Made by a program: the position numbers and the translations under genes
Shown here: positions 1 to 6,224 of the stretch, one piece after another
Layout of the letters: the number at the start of each line of letters is the position of its first letter
Numbering within the stretch: the first letter of the stretch is position 1
Notes under the pieces: model-generated
Told to the model about the DNA's origin: nothing
Databases searched by the model: none
The model's input: the letters and a program-made list of their open reading frames with translations, nothing else
Assembly: GCA_900544845.1 (NCBI GenBank)
Contig: UQWV01000028.1
Span: 1-27,713 of the forward strand
Length of the DNA stretch: 27,713 nucleotides
Source of the DNA: an uncultured Collinsella sp.
GTDB taxonomy: Bacteria; Actinomycetota; Coriobacteriia; Coriobacteriales; Coriobacteriaceae
Direction: 5' to 3'

Positions 1-113
1 TGTTTGGCGGCCCTCTTTTTTGCACAGGCGCGGTGGGATGGTAATATCGGGCGGGAGTCAGCCGCTCTGATAGAATCATCCTTGCTGTCGGCAGCCCTCG
101 TGCCGGGCAGAGC

Positions 114-131
114 CCTCCATTTGATGGGAGG
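114..131 (+). promoter_or_regulatory. Hairpin sequestering the Shine-Dalgarno of the 41-aa peptide gene
   Basis: CCTCCAT at 114-120 pairs with ATGGGAGG at 124-131 (one bulged G) around a TTG loop. The 3' arm contains the GGAGG ribosome binding site of the peptide gene that starts at 140. The pairing is seen directly in the sequence. That it represses translation is inferred, since SD sequestration is a known control in type I toxin mRNAs. Confidence 0.5.
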
Positions 132-139
132 TGATGCCC

Positions 140-265
140 ATGACCGATTTCACCGAGCTCGTGAAGCTCCTGACCGCTATGGTCTCGCTCCTCACGGCCC
201 TTGTCGGCCTTTCCAAGGCACTCAAGCAGGGCTCGAAGCCCAAAAAGAAAGGTCACCGTCGCTAA
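140..265 (+). CDS. Small hydrophobic peptide, possible holin-like / type I toxin
   Basis: A 41-codon gene starts at ATG 140, preceded by a strong GGAGGTGAT Shine-Dalgarno. The product begins MTDFTELVKLLTAMV and has one hydrophobic stretch at about residues 8-27. It ends in a very basic tail rich in Lys, Arg and His (residues 31-41). A single membrane segment followed by a cationic tail is the layout of small holin-like toxins of type I toxin-antitoxin systems; some phage accessory peptides look similar. Its ribosome binding site lies in a hairpin (114-131), which fits toxin-type control. A 9-nt stretch of the 5' leader (about 88-96, CGGCAGCCC) is complementary to GGGCTGCCG downstream of the stop (about 318-326), so the mRNA ends could pair. 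The gene sits in the mobile element, upstream of the phosphoesterase operon. That a small membrane peptide is encoded is fairly secure; the toxin role is inference. Confidence 0.5.
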   Translation: MTDFTELVKLLTAMVSLLTALVGLSKALKQGSKPKKKGHRR

Positions 266-336
266 GACGATGACCCAACTTCATTAAGCAACGGCTCTGC
301 CCAGCTCTCTACAACTTGGGCTGCCGTCGGCACCAT
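262..336 (-). other. Antisense mini-ORF or antisense RNA region overlapping the 3' end of the small peptide gene
   Basis: On the - strand an ATG at 336 follows AGGAGGG with 5-nt spacing. It opens a 24-codon frame (MVPTAAQVVESW...) that stops at 262, overlapping the last codons of the 140-265 gene tail to tail. A loose promoter match lies upstream on the - strand (TTTACG, 17 nt, TTTGAT, near 400-370). It could be a tiny gene. It could also mark the transcript of an antisense antitoxin RNA overlapping the toxin 3' end, as in RatA/TxpA-type pairs. The 24-residue product resembles nothing I recognise. Confidence 0.2.
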
Positions 337-440
337 TTTACCCTCCTGACGAGGAATTCGTCCATATTTCAAAAATCAAATCCTGTTCGCGCGTGAGCGT
401 AAACTTTTAGTTGGGCAAATCCGGCAGATTGGAGCTTGAA

Positions 441-464
441 ACATGAGGGATATGCACCTCATGT
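441..464. repeat. Perfect 8-bp inverted repeat upstream of the phosphoesterase operon
   Basis: ACATGAGG (441-448) and CCTCATGT (457-464) form a perfect inverted repeat with an 8-nt loop, just before the terminator-like hairpin at 472-506. It may be an operator or the first stem of a structured leader. Together with the peptide gene's 3' region, this is all I see in the gap 266-528. Confidence 0.4.
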
Positions 465-471
465 CGCTCAT

Positions 472-506
472 AAAACGTCTCCTGACCTCGAAGGAGAACG
501 TTTTTT
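472..506 (+). terminator. Rho-independent terminator or attenuator ahead of the phosphoesterase operon
   Basis: AAAACGTCTCC (472-482) pairs with GGAGAACGTTTT (493-504, one bulged A) and is followed by a run of T (501-506). It ends 22 nt before the phosphoesterase start codon. It could terminate transcription from the left, or attenuate read-through into the operon. Confidence 0.6.
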
Positions 507-528
507 AGCGATAAAAGGAGACATAAAT

Positions 529-1167
529 ATGATCTGGTTTACCAGCGATACCCACTTCGGGCATGAGAACGTGCTGAAGTTCACCGACCGCCCGTGGGAG
601 ACGATTTGGCAGATGAACGACGCCATCGTCGACAACATCAACGGCAGGGTTGCCGTGGACGACGAGCTCTACATCCTGGGGGATTTCTCATTCAAGATGA
701 CCGCCCAGGACGCCTACGGGCTGCGCAAGCGGATCGCCTGCAGGCGCATCCACCTCGTCCCGGGAAACCACGACAAGGACTGGACCCAGCCGGCGGTCGC
801 TGGCGCGTTCACCGTGGAGCCGCCGATCTGCGTGCTCAAGATCGACGGGCAGAAGATCGTCCTGAGCCATTACCCCATGGCCGACTGGCAGGGCATGAAC
901 CATGGATCGTGGCACCTCCACGGGCACATCCACAGCAGCGGCGGCGCGTACAACGAGTTCAACCGCAAGCAGGGCCTTCTGCGCTACGACGTCGGTTGCG
1001 ATGCCAACGGGCACTCCCCGGTGAGCCTCGACGAGCTGAGGGAATGGTTCGCCGGAGTCGACGAGCCGTGCGGCCGGGTGAAATGGCCCTGGTGGGTCAA
1101 CGAGACCGGCGACAGGCAGGTCGAGCGCGAGCTGGCGGCTTACAAGCGGAAAGAGGCGATCCGATGA
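529..1167 (+). CDS. Calcineurin-like metallophosphoesterase (first of three)
   Basis: This is a 212-aa cytoplasmic protein of the calcineurin-like phosphoesterase superfamily, with all the metal-binding blocks visible: DTH (residues 7-9), GD (51-52), GNHD (79-82), SHYP (113-116) and GHIH (132-135). The family uses two metal ions to hydrolyse phosphomono- or diesters; the substrate here is unknown. ATG 529 is chosen because AAAGGAG lies directly upstream and the family N-terminus (MIWFTSDTHFGHEN) starts there. An in-frame start further upstream would read through the terminator-like hairpin. Proteins of this compact type are common in phages and mobile elements. The stop codon overlaps the start of the next phosphoesterase (ATGA), so translation is probably coupled. 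It is clearly more divergent from the next two than they are from each other. Confidence 0.9.
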   Translation: MIWFTSDTHFGHENVLKFTDRPWETIWQMNDAIVDNINGRVAVDDELYILGDFSFKMTAQDAYGLRKRIACRRIHLVPGNHDKDWTQPAVAGAFTVEPPICVLKIDGQKIVLSHYPMADWQGMNHGSWHLHGHIHSSGGAYNEFNRKQGLLRYDVGCDANGHSPVSLDELREWFAGVDEPCGRVKWPWWVNETGDRQVERELAAYKRKEAIR

Positions 1168-1889
1168 CGGTCTATGTGACAGGCGACATCCACGGTGGGC
1201 TCGACATGCAAAAGCTCCGCGACTGGGAGCTTGGGGATAGCCTTGGCAGCGACGACTATCTGATCATCGCCGGCGACTTTGGCTTTCCGTGGGACTTCTC
1301 TGCCGAGGAATGCGCCGATATCGCTTGGCTGGAGTCGCGCCCCTACACGGTGCTGTTCGTCGACGGCAACCACGAGCGCTTCGATCACTGGGCGGAGCGC
1401 CCCATGGAGATGTGGCATGGCGGGCTGACGCAGCGCCTGTCGGACACCTCGCCCATTCGGCGCCTGACGCGCGGCGAGGTCTTCGAGCTCGACGGATCGA
1501 CGGTCTTCACCATGGGCGGTGCCACGAGCGTGGACAGGGAATACCGCGTGCCGTATTCCAGCTGGTGGCCTCAGGAGCTCCCGGACGAGCGCGACTTCGA
1601 TACCGCGCGGGCAAAGCTCGACGAGGTCGGCTGGAAGGTCGACTGCGTCATCACCCATACCTGCTCGACGCGCATGCTCTCGCCGACGCTCTACCCGGAC
1701 CCGGGCTGGGAACGCCCTGATGTGGACCGGCTGACCGGATTCCTTGACGAGCTCGAGGACCGCCTGGACTATAAACACTGGTATTACGGCCATTTTCACC
1801 GAGACGGCAACCCGGACGAACGGCACACGGTGCTATACGACCGGATCGTGAGGCTCGGGGACAAACTCCTGCCGTGGGGTGCGTACTGA
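1164..1889 (+). CDS. Calcineurin-like metallophosphoesterase (second of three)
   Basis: This 241-aa protein belongs to the calcineurin-like phosphoesterase superfamily. The visible motifs are GDIH (residues 7-10), GDF (37-39), GNHE (68-71), TH (164-165) and GHFH (209-212), so the metal centre appears complete. ATG 1164 overlaps the upstream stop by four bases, and the conserved start MTVYVTGD is identical to the next gene, which fixes the start. An in-frame upstream extension would only shadow the first phosphoesterase. It shares long blocks with its downstream neighbour (AGDFGF-W, FVDGNHE, MGGA-S-DR, SWWP-E-P, GWKVD-V-TH), so the two are probably a tandem duplication. The natural substrate cannot be read from sequence. 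Confidence 0.9.
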   Translation: MTVYVTGDIHGGLDMQKLRDWELGDSLGSDDYLIIAGDFGFPWDFSAEECADIAWLESRPYTVLFVDGNHERFDHWAERPMEMWHGGLTQRLSDTSPIRRLTRGEVFELDGSTVFTMGGATSVDREYRVPYSSWWPQELPDERDFDTARAKLDEVGWKVDCVITHTCSTRMLSPTLYPDPGWERPDVDRLTGFLDELEDRLDYKHWYYGHFHRDGNPDERHTVLYDRIVRLGDKLLPWGAY

Positions 1890-2626
1890 TGACGGTCTAT
1901 GTGACAGGCGATGTGCACGGCAGGGCCGAGTACGGGTCCAGCCGGTTTGCATTCAAAAATTGGCCGCTGGGCCGGACCCTGACGCGCGATGACGTGGTGA
2001 TCGTGGCCGGCGACTTCGGCTTTGTCTGGGATGGATCCAACGCCGAGAAATACTGGCTCGACTGGTTCGAGTCGAAGCCGTGGACCACGTGTTTCGTAGA
2101 CGGCAACCATGAGAATCACCACGCCCTGGCTGGGCTGCCGGTGCGGGAGTGGAACGGCGGGTTCGTCCACGAGGCGCGACCGCACGTGCTGCACCTGATG
2201 CGCGGAGAGGTGTTCGATATCGACGGGCTCACAGTCCTTGCCATGGGCGGTGCCGCGAGCAACGACAGGCAGTATCGCAAGGAGGGGAGGAGCTGGTGGC
2301 CCGAGGAGATGCCGAGCGAGAAAGAGATGGAGCACTGCCGCGCCTCGCTCGACCGCGTGGGCTGGAAAGTCGACCACGTTGTGACTCACGAGGCTCCTGC
2401 CGCCCTTGCTGAGGGGATGTGCCGCGAGTGCGGACGCGAGTATCGGGGCGACCGGCTGCAACGATTCCTTGGCGAGCTCGACGGACGGCTCGGCTACCGA
2501 ACCTGGTTCTTCGGGCATTACCACGGCGACGAATGGCGCGACGCCAAGCATCGCCTGATCTACCGAGACATCGTGCCGATCGAAGATGCTGCGCCCGGTT
2601 CTAGGAACCTTCTGGAAGCGCTCTAG
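1889..2626 (+). CDS. Calcineurin-like metallophosphoesterase (third of three)
   Basis: This 245-aa paralogue of the preceding gene has GDVH (residues 7-10), GDFGF (41-45), GNHE (72-75), TH (166-167) and GHYH (209-212). It differs from its neighbour by a CxxC pair at about residues 178-181 (CRECG), which may bind a metal or be a loop insertion. The start is ATG 1889, which shares one base with the upstream stop (TGATG). An ATG five codons earlier lies inside the preceding gene and is less likely. The 3' end runs into a long inverted repeat (2599-2639). The three enzymes form one operon with no intergenic space, so they are likely made together. The role in the element is unknown; anti-host, nucleotide-signal or nucleic-acid end processing are all possible. 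Confidence 0.88.
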   Translation: MTVYVTGDVHGRAEYGSSRFAFKNWPLGRTLTRDDVVIVAGDFGFVWDGSNAEKYWLDWFESKPWTTCFVDGNHENHHALAGLPVREWNGGFVHEARPHVLHLMRGEVFDIDGLTVLAMGGAASNDRQYRKEGRSWWPEEMPSEKEMEHCRASLDRVGWKVDHVVTHEAPAALAEGMCRECGREYRGDRLQRFLGELDGRLGYRTWFFGHYHGDEWRDAKHRLIYRDIVPIEDAAPGSRNLLEAL

Positions 2627-2639
2627 AAGATTCCTAGAA
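2599..2639. terminator. Bidirectional terminator-like inverted repeat between convergent genes
   Basis: TTCTAGGAA (2599-2607) and TTCCTAGAA (2631-2639) form a perfect 9-bp inverted repeat, with a further CTTCT/AGAAG pairing inside. It spans the stop of the third phosphoesterase and sits between two convergent genes. There is no long T run, so its efficiency as an intrinsic terminator is uncertain. Confidence 0.5.
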
Positions 2640-2668
2640 ATCAGCCGCCTGATAGGAGAAGCGCGGGG

Positions 2669-3235
2669 CTACTCGCCCTTCATCTGGGTCATGACCTCGA
2701 CCTTGGCCTCGGCCACGGCCGCCCGCTGCTCGGAGGCGGCGAGACGGTCCTTGAGGGCGGCGATCTCGGTCATCAGGTCGCGCTGGGCCAGGAGTGTGTC
2801 GGCTTGGGCTTTCAGTGCAGTGTCACGCTCGCCGCGCAGCCGCTCGATCTCATCGACCATGGCTTCAGCCTCGGCATGGAGTTGGACAACCTGCCTGCCG
2901 AGGCCCTTAGCACGGGAGAGGTGCCTGATGCTTGCGGCGTGGAGCTCGTTGTTCTCGAGTTCGAGGTTCGCGGTATCGAGTTCGAACTTCTCCTCTATAA
3001 AGGCAATCCGCTCATTGCAGTCGGCCTCAATCTTTTCATTCCGATCCGTCGCCTCGGCGAGCTTGCGGCTGAATTCATCCACCTGGACCATGAGCAGTGC
3101 GTTCTCGGTCCTGAGGTCGGCGGTCTCGCGCAGCAGCTTCTCCCGCCACCTCGCCTCGATTCGCTCGGCGGCCTCATCGAGGACGGACTTCATGCCGTAA
3201 CCGTAGATCTCCCTGATTTTTCTCTCGTCTGTCAT
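2669..3235 (-). CDS. Coiled-coil protein of unknown function
   Basis: The product is about 188 aa, almost entirely charged alpha-helix with heptad-like spacing of hydrophobic residues from about residue 15 to the end. There is no membrane segment, signal peptide or recognisable catalytic motif. The start is set at ATG 3235, with GGAA nine bases upstream; a TTG five codons earlier is possible. The N-terminal TDERKIREIYGYG segment is the only part that does not look like coiled coil. It is transcribed convergently with the phosphoesterase operon and belongs to the mobile element. Long coiled-coil proteins in such elements may be scaffold, partition or entry-exclusion components, but nothing here decides this. 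Confidence 0.7.
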   Translation of the reverse strand: MTDERKIREIYGYGMKSVLDEAAERIEARWREKLLRETADLRTENALLMVQVDEFSRKLAEATDRNEKIEADCNERIAFIEEKFELDTANLELENNELHAASIRHLSRAKGLGRQVVQLHAEAEAMVDEIERLRGERDTALKAQADTLLAQRDLMTEIAALKDRLAASEQRAAVAEAKVEVMTQMKGE

Positions 3236-3250
3236 CGTGCGACATTCCAA

Positions 3251-3546
3251 TCAACAATGGGCATGGCTCCGCCACGCCGTACGGCTGGGAACAAATACGC
3301 GGCCGCTGTTGATTTGTAGTCGTCCTGCGATCGGTGAGTTCTAAAAAGGCGTCTCAAGTCATGCGTTCACGCAGGTTTTCGATTGGAGAAATACCGCACG
3401 TTTTCATGATATCACGTGCCTTAAAGACCATGAATGGACGGCCATATCGATTCGTTGAAAATGGCACCAACGACGTGTTGGTGGCGGAGGAGTGATGGCG
3501 TTAAAGATGTCGAGAATGATTATAGGATTGTTTTAGATGCGGGCAT
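3251..3546. other. Intergenic region with several inverted repeats, no convincing gene
   Basis: The stretch upstream of the coiled-coil gene contains AATCAACA (3249-3256) inverted as TGTTGATT (3307-3314), a GCCGTACGGC palindrome at 3276-3285, and a 7-bp hairpin CACCAAC/GTTGGTG at 3465-3483. An open frame on the + strand (3434-3646) has no good ribosome binding site and runs through the terminator hairpin at 3554-3611, so it is not accepted as a gene. The repeats could be protein-binding or transfer-related sites; I see no defining signature. Confidence 0.4.
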
Positions 3547-3611
3547 GAAAAAGGGTCGAATCGAAGTGTCTGGCCGGACGCCAATTGTCCGGGAACTGTT
3601 TCGATTCGACC
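3547..3611 (-). terminator. Large stem-loop, probable terminator of the int-xis-rep transcript
   Basis: GGTCGAATCGAA (3554-3565) pairs perfectly over 12 bp with TTCGATTCGACC (3600-3611). A second 6-bp stem lies inside (CCGGAC 3574-3579 with GTCCGG 3587-3592). Read on the - strand, the structure is followed by CCCTTTTTC. It lies about 85 nt downstream of the RepL-like gene stop, which fits termination of that operon. The length and the two-tier form are unusual for a simple terminator. Confidence 0.55.
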
Positions 3612-3695
3612 GTGTTTCATTTTACATCCGCGGCATGCTCTTATAGACGCCCGGCGATTACCGACCTTCACGACCTCGATAGTCGGGCTATGGAC

Positions 3696-4082
3696 TTAAG
3701 ATTTCTTGGGCTCCCAGCCGTTTTCGATTGCGGCGGGGTAGACTGCGGCGTAATTAAGCATCCAGCTGCCATCGCCCGCTTTTTGAATAAACCCCTTATC
3801 CGTCAAAGAGGTATAGGCCCGGGAGATCGTGTTCTTACTTAGGTGGTAGCGCTCCTCAATCCATTTGCTTTTTGCGTAAAAGCCCATGGCTCGTTTGTTT
3901 TTGGAAGGATTTCCAAGCTTCCATACTAGGCCGAGGATGAGGCGCTCGGCAGCGACAGTGGTGGCACAACACGCCCAGTCGGGCACCGAAATAAAATTCG
4001 CGTTATCCATTTTCCTTCTAATCTCTCGTTGCTCATTAACATCATCGCGATATTTGTCAGAAATTGACGGTAGCTCGCTCAT
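3696..4082 (-). CDS. Winged-helix DNA-binding protein, RepL-like
   Basis: This 128-aa protein has a winged helix-turn-helix at about residues 45-115. The recognition part (YHLSKNTISRAYTSL, then DKGFIQKAGDGSWMLN) has the order seen in RepL-type plasmid replication initiators and in GntR/MarR-like wings: helix, helix, then a short beta wing ending in a Met/Leu-Asn strand. The start ATG at 4082 lies 9 nt after the stop of the excisionase-like gene, with GGCGG upstream, so the two are probably translated together. Its position beside xis and int suggests control of replication or excision of the element. Winged-helix DNA binding is well supported; the RepL assignment is a resemblance only. Confidence 0.65.
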   Translation of the reverse strand: MSELPSISDKYRDDVNEQREIRRKMDNANFISVPDWACCATTVAAERLILGLVWKLGNPSKNKRAMGFYAKSKWIEERYHLSKNTISRAYTSLTDKGFIQKAGDGSWMLNYAAVYPAAIENGWEPKKS

Positions 4083-4091
4083 GTTTACCGC

Positions 4092-4337
4092 CTAGTCAAG
4101 GTGGGCGGTACGACCTTCAAGCTGTTTGAAAAGTTCGTAGAATGAGCTTTCAAACATGTAATTAGAGCGATGGACCTGGATGAGCTTGCCGGACTCGCGC
4201 ATGAATTTGCGTGCAGTGTTCTCGCTCCAGCCAGTGATTTCGCGGATATCGTTAACGCGGAGCAACCGATCGCACTGAGCGGCACCAGTAGGGAAAGTCG
4301 GTGTGGACGCCTGGGTGCTAATCTTTGGAGTAGCCAT
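4092..4337 (-). CDS. Excisionase-like helix-turn-helix protein
   Basis: This 81-aa protein has a MerR/AlpA-like helix-turn-helix at about residues 25-70 (LLRVNDIREITGWSENTARK, then a short wing with KLIQVHRSNYMF). Excisionases (Xis) and AlpA-type regulators have this size and fold. They bend attachment-site DNA and set the direction of integrase, and some also repress. The start ATG at 4337 has AAAGGA nine bases upstream. The gene lies between the integrase and the RepL-like gene on the same strand, the usual place for xis. The first 22 residues are Thr/Pro/Ser-rich and probably disordered. Confidence 0.65.
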   Translation of the reverse strand: MATPKISTQASTPTFPTGAAQCDRLLRVNDIREITGWSENTARKFMRESGKLIQVHRSNYMFESSFYELFKQLEGRTAHLD

Positions 4338-4418
4338 GATGAGCTATCCTTTCAATGAGGGCCCTCCCTGTGCTTGTAAGACGTACCAGGTTCATAAGCA
4401 CTTGGGGGGCCGGTTTCT

Positions 4419-4438
4419 ATGACTACATGCGTAGTCAT
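4419..4438. promoter_or_regulatory. Palindromic operator candidate upstream of the excisionase-like gene
   Basis: ATGACTAC (4419-4426) and GTAGTCAT (4431-4438) are perfect 8-bp arms around ATGC. The site lies 82 bp upstream of the excisionase-like start. It is a good candidate binding site for one of the two neighbouring DNA-binding proteins. A TTGACA-like -35 on the - strand (4473-4478) would place it near a transcription start. Confidence 0.45.
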
Positions 4439-4508
4439 CTGACAGCTTTAGCATGTATTAAAACTCATTAGATGTCAATCAGATAAAGCATCTACCTGCG
4501 GAAACGAT

Positions 4509-4514
4509 ATTATA
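4509..4514 (-). promoter_or_regulatory. Candidate -10 box (TATAAT) for the xis-rep operon
   Basis: The - strand reads a perfect TATAAT here, in an AT-rich stretch between the integrase stop and the excisionase-like gene. No good -35 is visible at 17 nt (only a T run). A second, incomplete candidate has TTGACA at 4473-4478. The gap 4338-4555 otherwise holds only the operator-like palindrome. Confidence 0.3.
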
Positions 4515-4555
4515 GTACCGTAATATTATGAAAAAAACGATGAATGAAAAACATG

Positions 4556-5803
4556 CTATTTCTCGCTTCTCTGTATATAGGCGTTGATGAAGTCTTCGTA
4601 GCCTTTAACTGCTTTTATTTCTGATTGTTGAACGAGGCTTGTATACGTTTTGAGCGTGATATTGGGGTCCGCGTGGCCAAGAATACCTTGCACGCTTCTA
4701 ACGTCCGATCCGTTCGCCAGCATAAAAGTGCTTACACAATGCCTGAGCTGATGCGGGCAGATGCCCTTATATAGTTTTCCGCCAGTCGAATTGTTCGGCT
4801 CATAGATTCCAAGATTGCAGCTAACTGCGAAATCGCGAAACCAATGGTTGAAGATGTAGTTTTTCATGTGACAGACAGTAGGGACCCCTTGCTCGACAGC
4901 AATATCGCTAATGATGGGAGTGCTGCCAGTCTGGGACAGCCCCAGAGAGGCCAGGAGCTCTTTTTGTATGGCTGACCATGATTGAAGACGTTCGGCCAAG
5001 GTTTCTCCAACGGGGATTTTGCGTTGGCTTTCTTGTGACTTGGGTGCCCTCAGTTCATGATCGTTGGTGTACTGCCTGTCAATTTTCAAGGTTTTATTGG
5101 CAGGGTCCCAATCGCGCCATTCGAGGCCCAGCATCTCGCCTTTTCGCATACCCGTATAAACTAGTACTAGCGTACCAACGGCTTCGGCGGTGAGCTCAAT
5201 GTGTTGAAGATGTGTGCATAGGGTAGCTACTTGGTCGATTGTAAGTGATTCTCTTTTGTTGCGTGGTCTGCGAACATGAACGGTAGCGCAGGGGTTTCGG
5301 TCAATTATTCTCTTTGCGACTGCATTCGACAGAATCTGACGCAGTTTCGCATTGATTCGTACAAGCTCTGATGGTTTGTATTTTCCCGTACGACGAGCTT
5401 CGGCATATGTTTCTTCGATTAGATCGGGAGTTAGCCCCTCAATTGTCTGAAACGCACCGAATAGGTCTTCGATATGCCTGCAATCGTACGCTTCTCTTTC
5501 ATAGCTCGTTGGCGCAAGCTCGGTGTCCCTATTTTCATGAAAGGCCCAGCAGTAGGACGCAAGCAAAGTGGGCTTTTTAGTTTTAGTGATCGTGCCAGAG
5601 GAGTTGATTTCAGCCAGCTTGGCCTGCATTGCAGCCTTAGCTTCTGTTTTAGTCTTGCAACGAACCGTATAAGTTGGGGATCGTTTGTAACGCCCTGTCT
5701 TAGGGTCCTTGACCCCAAGGGAAAAATAATAGCGATAGGTGTTAGGTGATCTCTTGTCTTTCCAACACGTGCCTCTTCCGCTAATGAGTGGCTGTTCTGA
5801 CAT
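4556..5803 (-). CDS. int: Tyrosine recombinase / integrase
   Basis: This 415-aa integrase catalyses site-specific insertion and excision of the element at a tRNA-Arg gene. Residues 1-65 form an arm-binding-like N-terminus with many Lys and Arg. Residues about 75-175 are the SAM-like core-binding domain. The catalytic domain follows with the full set of active-site residues: R220 (in TGMRKGE), a likely K255, H351-x-x-R354 (HQLRH), H377 (LGHADP) and the nucleophile Y387. ATG 5803 is preceded by GGAG at 7-nt spacing. The length and layout match Tn916/phage-type integrases of Gram-positive elements. The gene ends at the attachment side: its start is only 192 bp from the tRNA fragment at 5996-6040. 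No disruption is seen, so the integrase is probably active. Confidence 0.95.
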   Translation of the reverse strand: MSEQPLISGRGTCWKDKRSPNTYRYYFSLGVKDPKTGRYKRSPTYTVRCKTKTEAKAAMQAKLAEINSSGTITKTKKPTLLASYCWAFHENRDTELAPTSYEREAYDCRHIEDLFGAFQTIEGLTPDLIEETYAEARRTGKYKPSELVRINAKLRQILSNAVAKRIIDRNPCATVHVRRPRNKRESLTIDQVATLCTHLQHIELTAEAVGTLVLVYTGMRKGEMLGLEWRDWDPANKTLKIDRQYTNDHELRAPKSQESQRKIPVGETLAERLQSWSAIQKELLASLGLSQTGSTPIISDIAVEQGVPTVCHMKNYIFNHWFRDFAVSCNLGIYEPNNSTGGKLYKGICPHQLRHCVSTFMLANGSDVRSVQGILGHADPNITLKTYTSLVQQSEIKAVKGYEDFINAYIQRSEK

Positions 5804-5995
5804 CTTTGCACTCCGTTTCTTTGAATAGTTTTCAACAATTCAATGAGTGCAGTTTAGCTAAAGCTGTTAGTAATATGTTTGTAAAAGCGTAGGCGCAGCT
5901 ACCGGATGCAGAAGACACAAACTGCTATGTTTATCTGCGGTTATATGATGTTCAATGATGCTTGATGAATGGTAGGGGGTAGCATTAAATCATAT
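5804..5995. other. Integrase upstream region and probable attachment-site arm
   Basis: This AT-rich stretch lies between the integrase start and the attachment core. It contains TTCAATGA at 5839-5846 and again at 5951-5958; the same 8-mer occurs once more at 4351-4358, upstream of the excisionase-like gene. A TTTAGCTAAA palindrome lies at 5853-5862. These are candidate arm-type integrase/Xis binding sites. The region should also hold the integrase promoter, but I cannot point to convincing -35/-10 boxes. Confidence 0.35.
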
Positions 5996-6040
5996 CTCCT
6001 AAAGCGGGTGTCGACGGTTCGAATCCGCCCGGGGGCACCA
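5996..6040 (+). other. Attachment site: 3' half of tRNA-Arg(CCU), element-chromosome junction
   Basis: The sequence reads as the 3' half of a tRNA: anticodon loop CTCCTAA (anticodon CCT, Arg), 3' anticodon strand AGCGG, five-base variable region, T arm GACGG-TTCGAAT-CCGCC, acceptor CGGGGGC, A and CCA. The bases before 5996 (CATAT) cannot pair with AGCGG, and no GCCCCCG acceptor strand exists upstream. The tRNA is therefore cut at the anticodon loop, the usual crossover of tyrosine integrases. This is the chromosomal-side att junction left when the element inserted; the reconstituted tRNA-Arg should lie off the left edge. Confidence 0.8.
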
Positions 6041-6050
6041 GAGATTTGCC

Positions 6051-6079
6051 GAGCCCGGTACCACCACGGTGCCGGGCTC
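6051..6079 (+). terminator. Terminator-like hairpin after the tRNA-Arg fragment
   Basis: GAGCCCGGTACC (6051-6062) pairs with GGTGCCGGGCTC (one G-U) around a short loop, followed by TTCTGGT. It was presumably the terminator of the original tRNA-Arg gene before insertion. A near-identical copy occurs at 6309-6337. Confidence 0.6.
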
Positions 6080-6094
6080 TTCTGGTCTAAAGGC

Positions 6095-6170
6095 CGGATT
6101 CGGACCGTCGACACCCGCGTCACTTATTTCCCCGTGGGGGGAGTTTTCGAATCCGCCCGGGGGCACCAGA
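6095..6170. repeat. tRNA-Arg-derived 76-bp repeat, copy A
   Basis: The left part (6095-6118) is a reverse-complement copy of the tRNA-Arg variable/T-arm segment, with one mismatch in the T loop. The right part (about 6145-6170) is a forward copy of the T-loop to CCA end (TTCGAATCCGCCC, GGGGGCACCA). CGGATTCG at the left can pair with CGAATCCG at 6148-6155. No acceptor 5' strand or anticodon arm is present, so it is not a functional tRNA. It matches copy B at all but four positions, at an exact 130-bp offset. Confidence 0.75.
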
Positions 6171-6178
6171 AGATTATG

Positions 6179-6202
6179 ACGGCGTCGCGAGAGTGGCGCC
6201 GT
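6179..6202 (+). terminator. Terminator-like hairpin after repeat copy A
   Basis: ACGGCGTC pairs with GGCGCCGT (one G-U) around GCGAGAGT, followed by TTCTGGTTTGT. Its stem differs from the two flanking hairpins, although the surrounding repeats are nearly identical. Confidence 0.45.
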
Positions 6203-6224
6203 TTCTGGTTTGTGGGACCGCCGG

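Noticed and set aside
594..1163. N-terminal extension of the second phosphoesterase
   Set aside because: The extension is an out-of-frame shadow of the first phosphoesterase, is Arg-rich, and the conserved family start is at 1164.
3495..3536. 12-codon frame with GGAGG ribosome site (MALKMSRMIIGLF)
   Set aside because: The start signal is good, but there is no downstream gene for it to lead and the length is too short to separate from chance.
3434..3646. 70-codon + strand frame in the element
   Set aside because: It has no ribosome binding site, reads through the 58-nt stem-loop, and has no recognisable sequence pattern.
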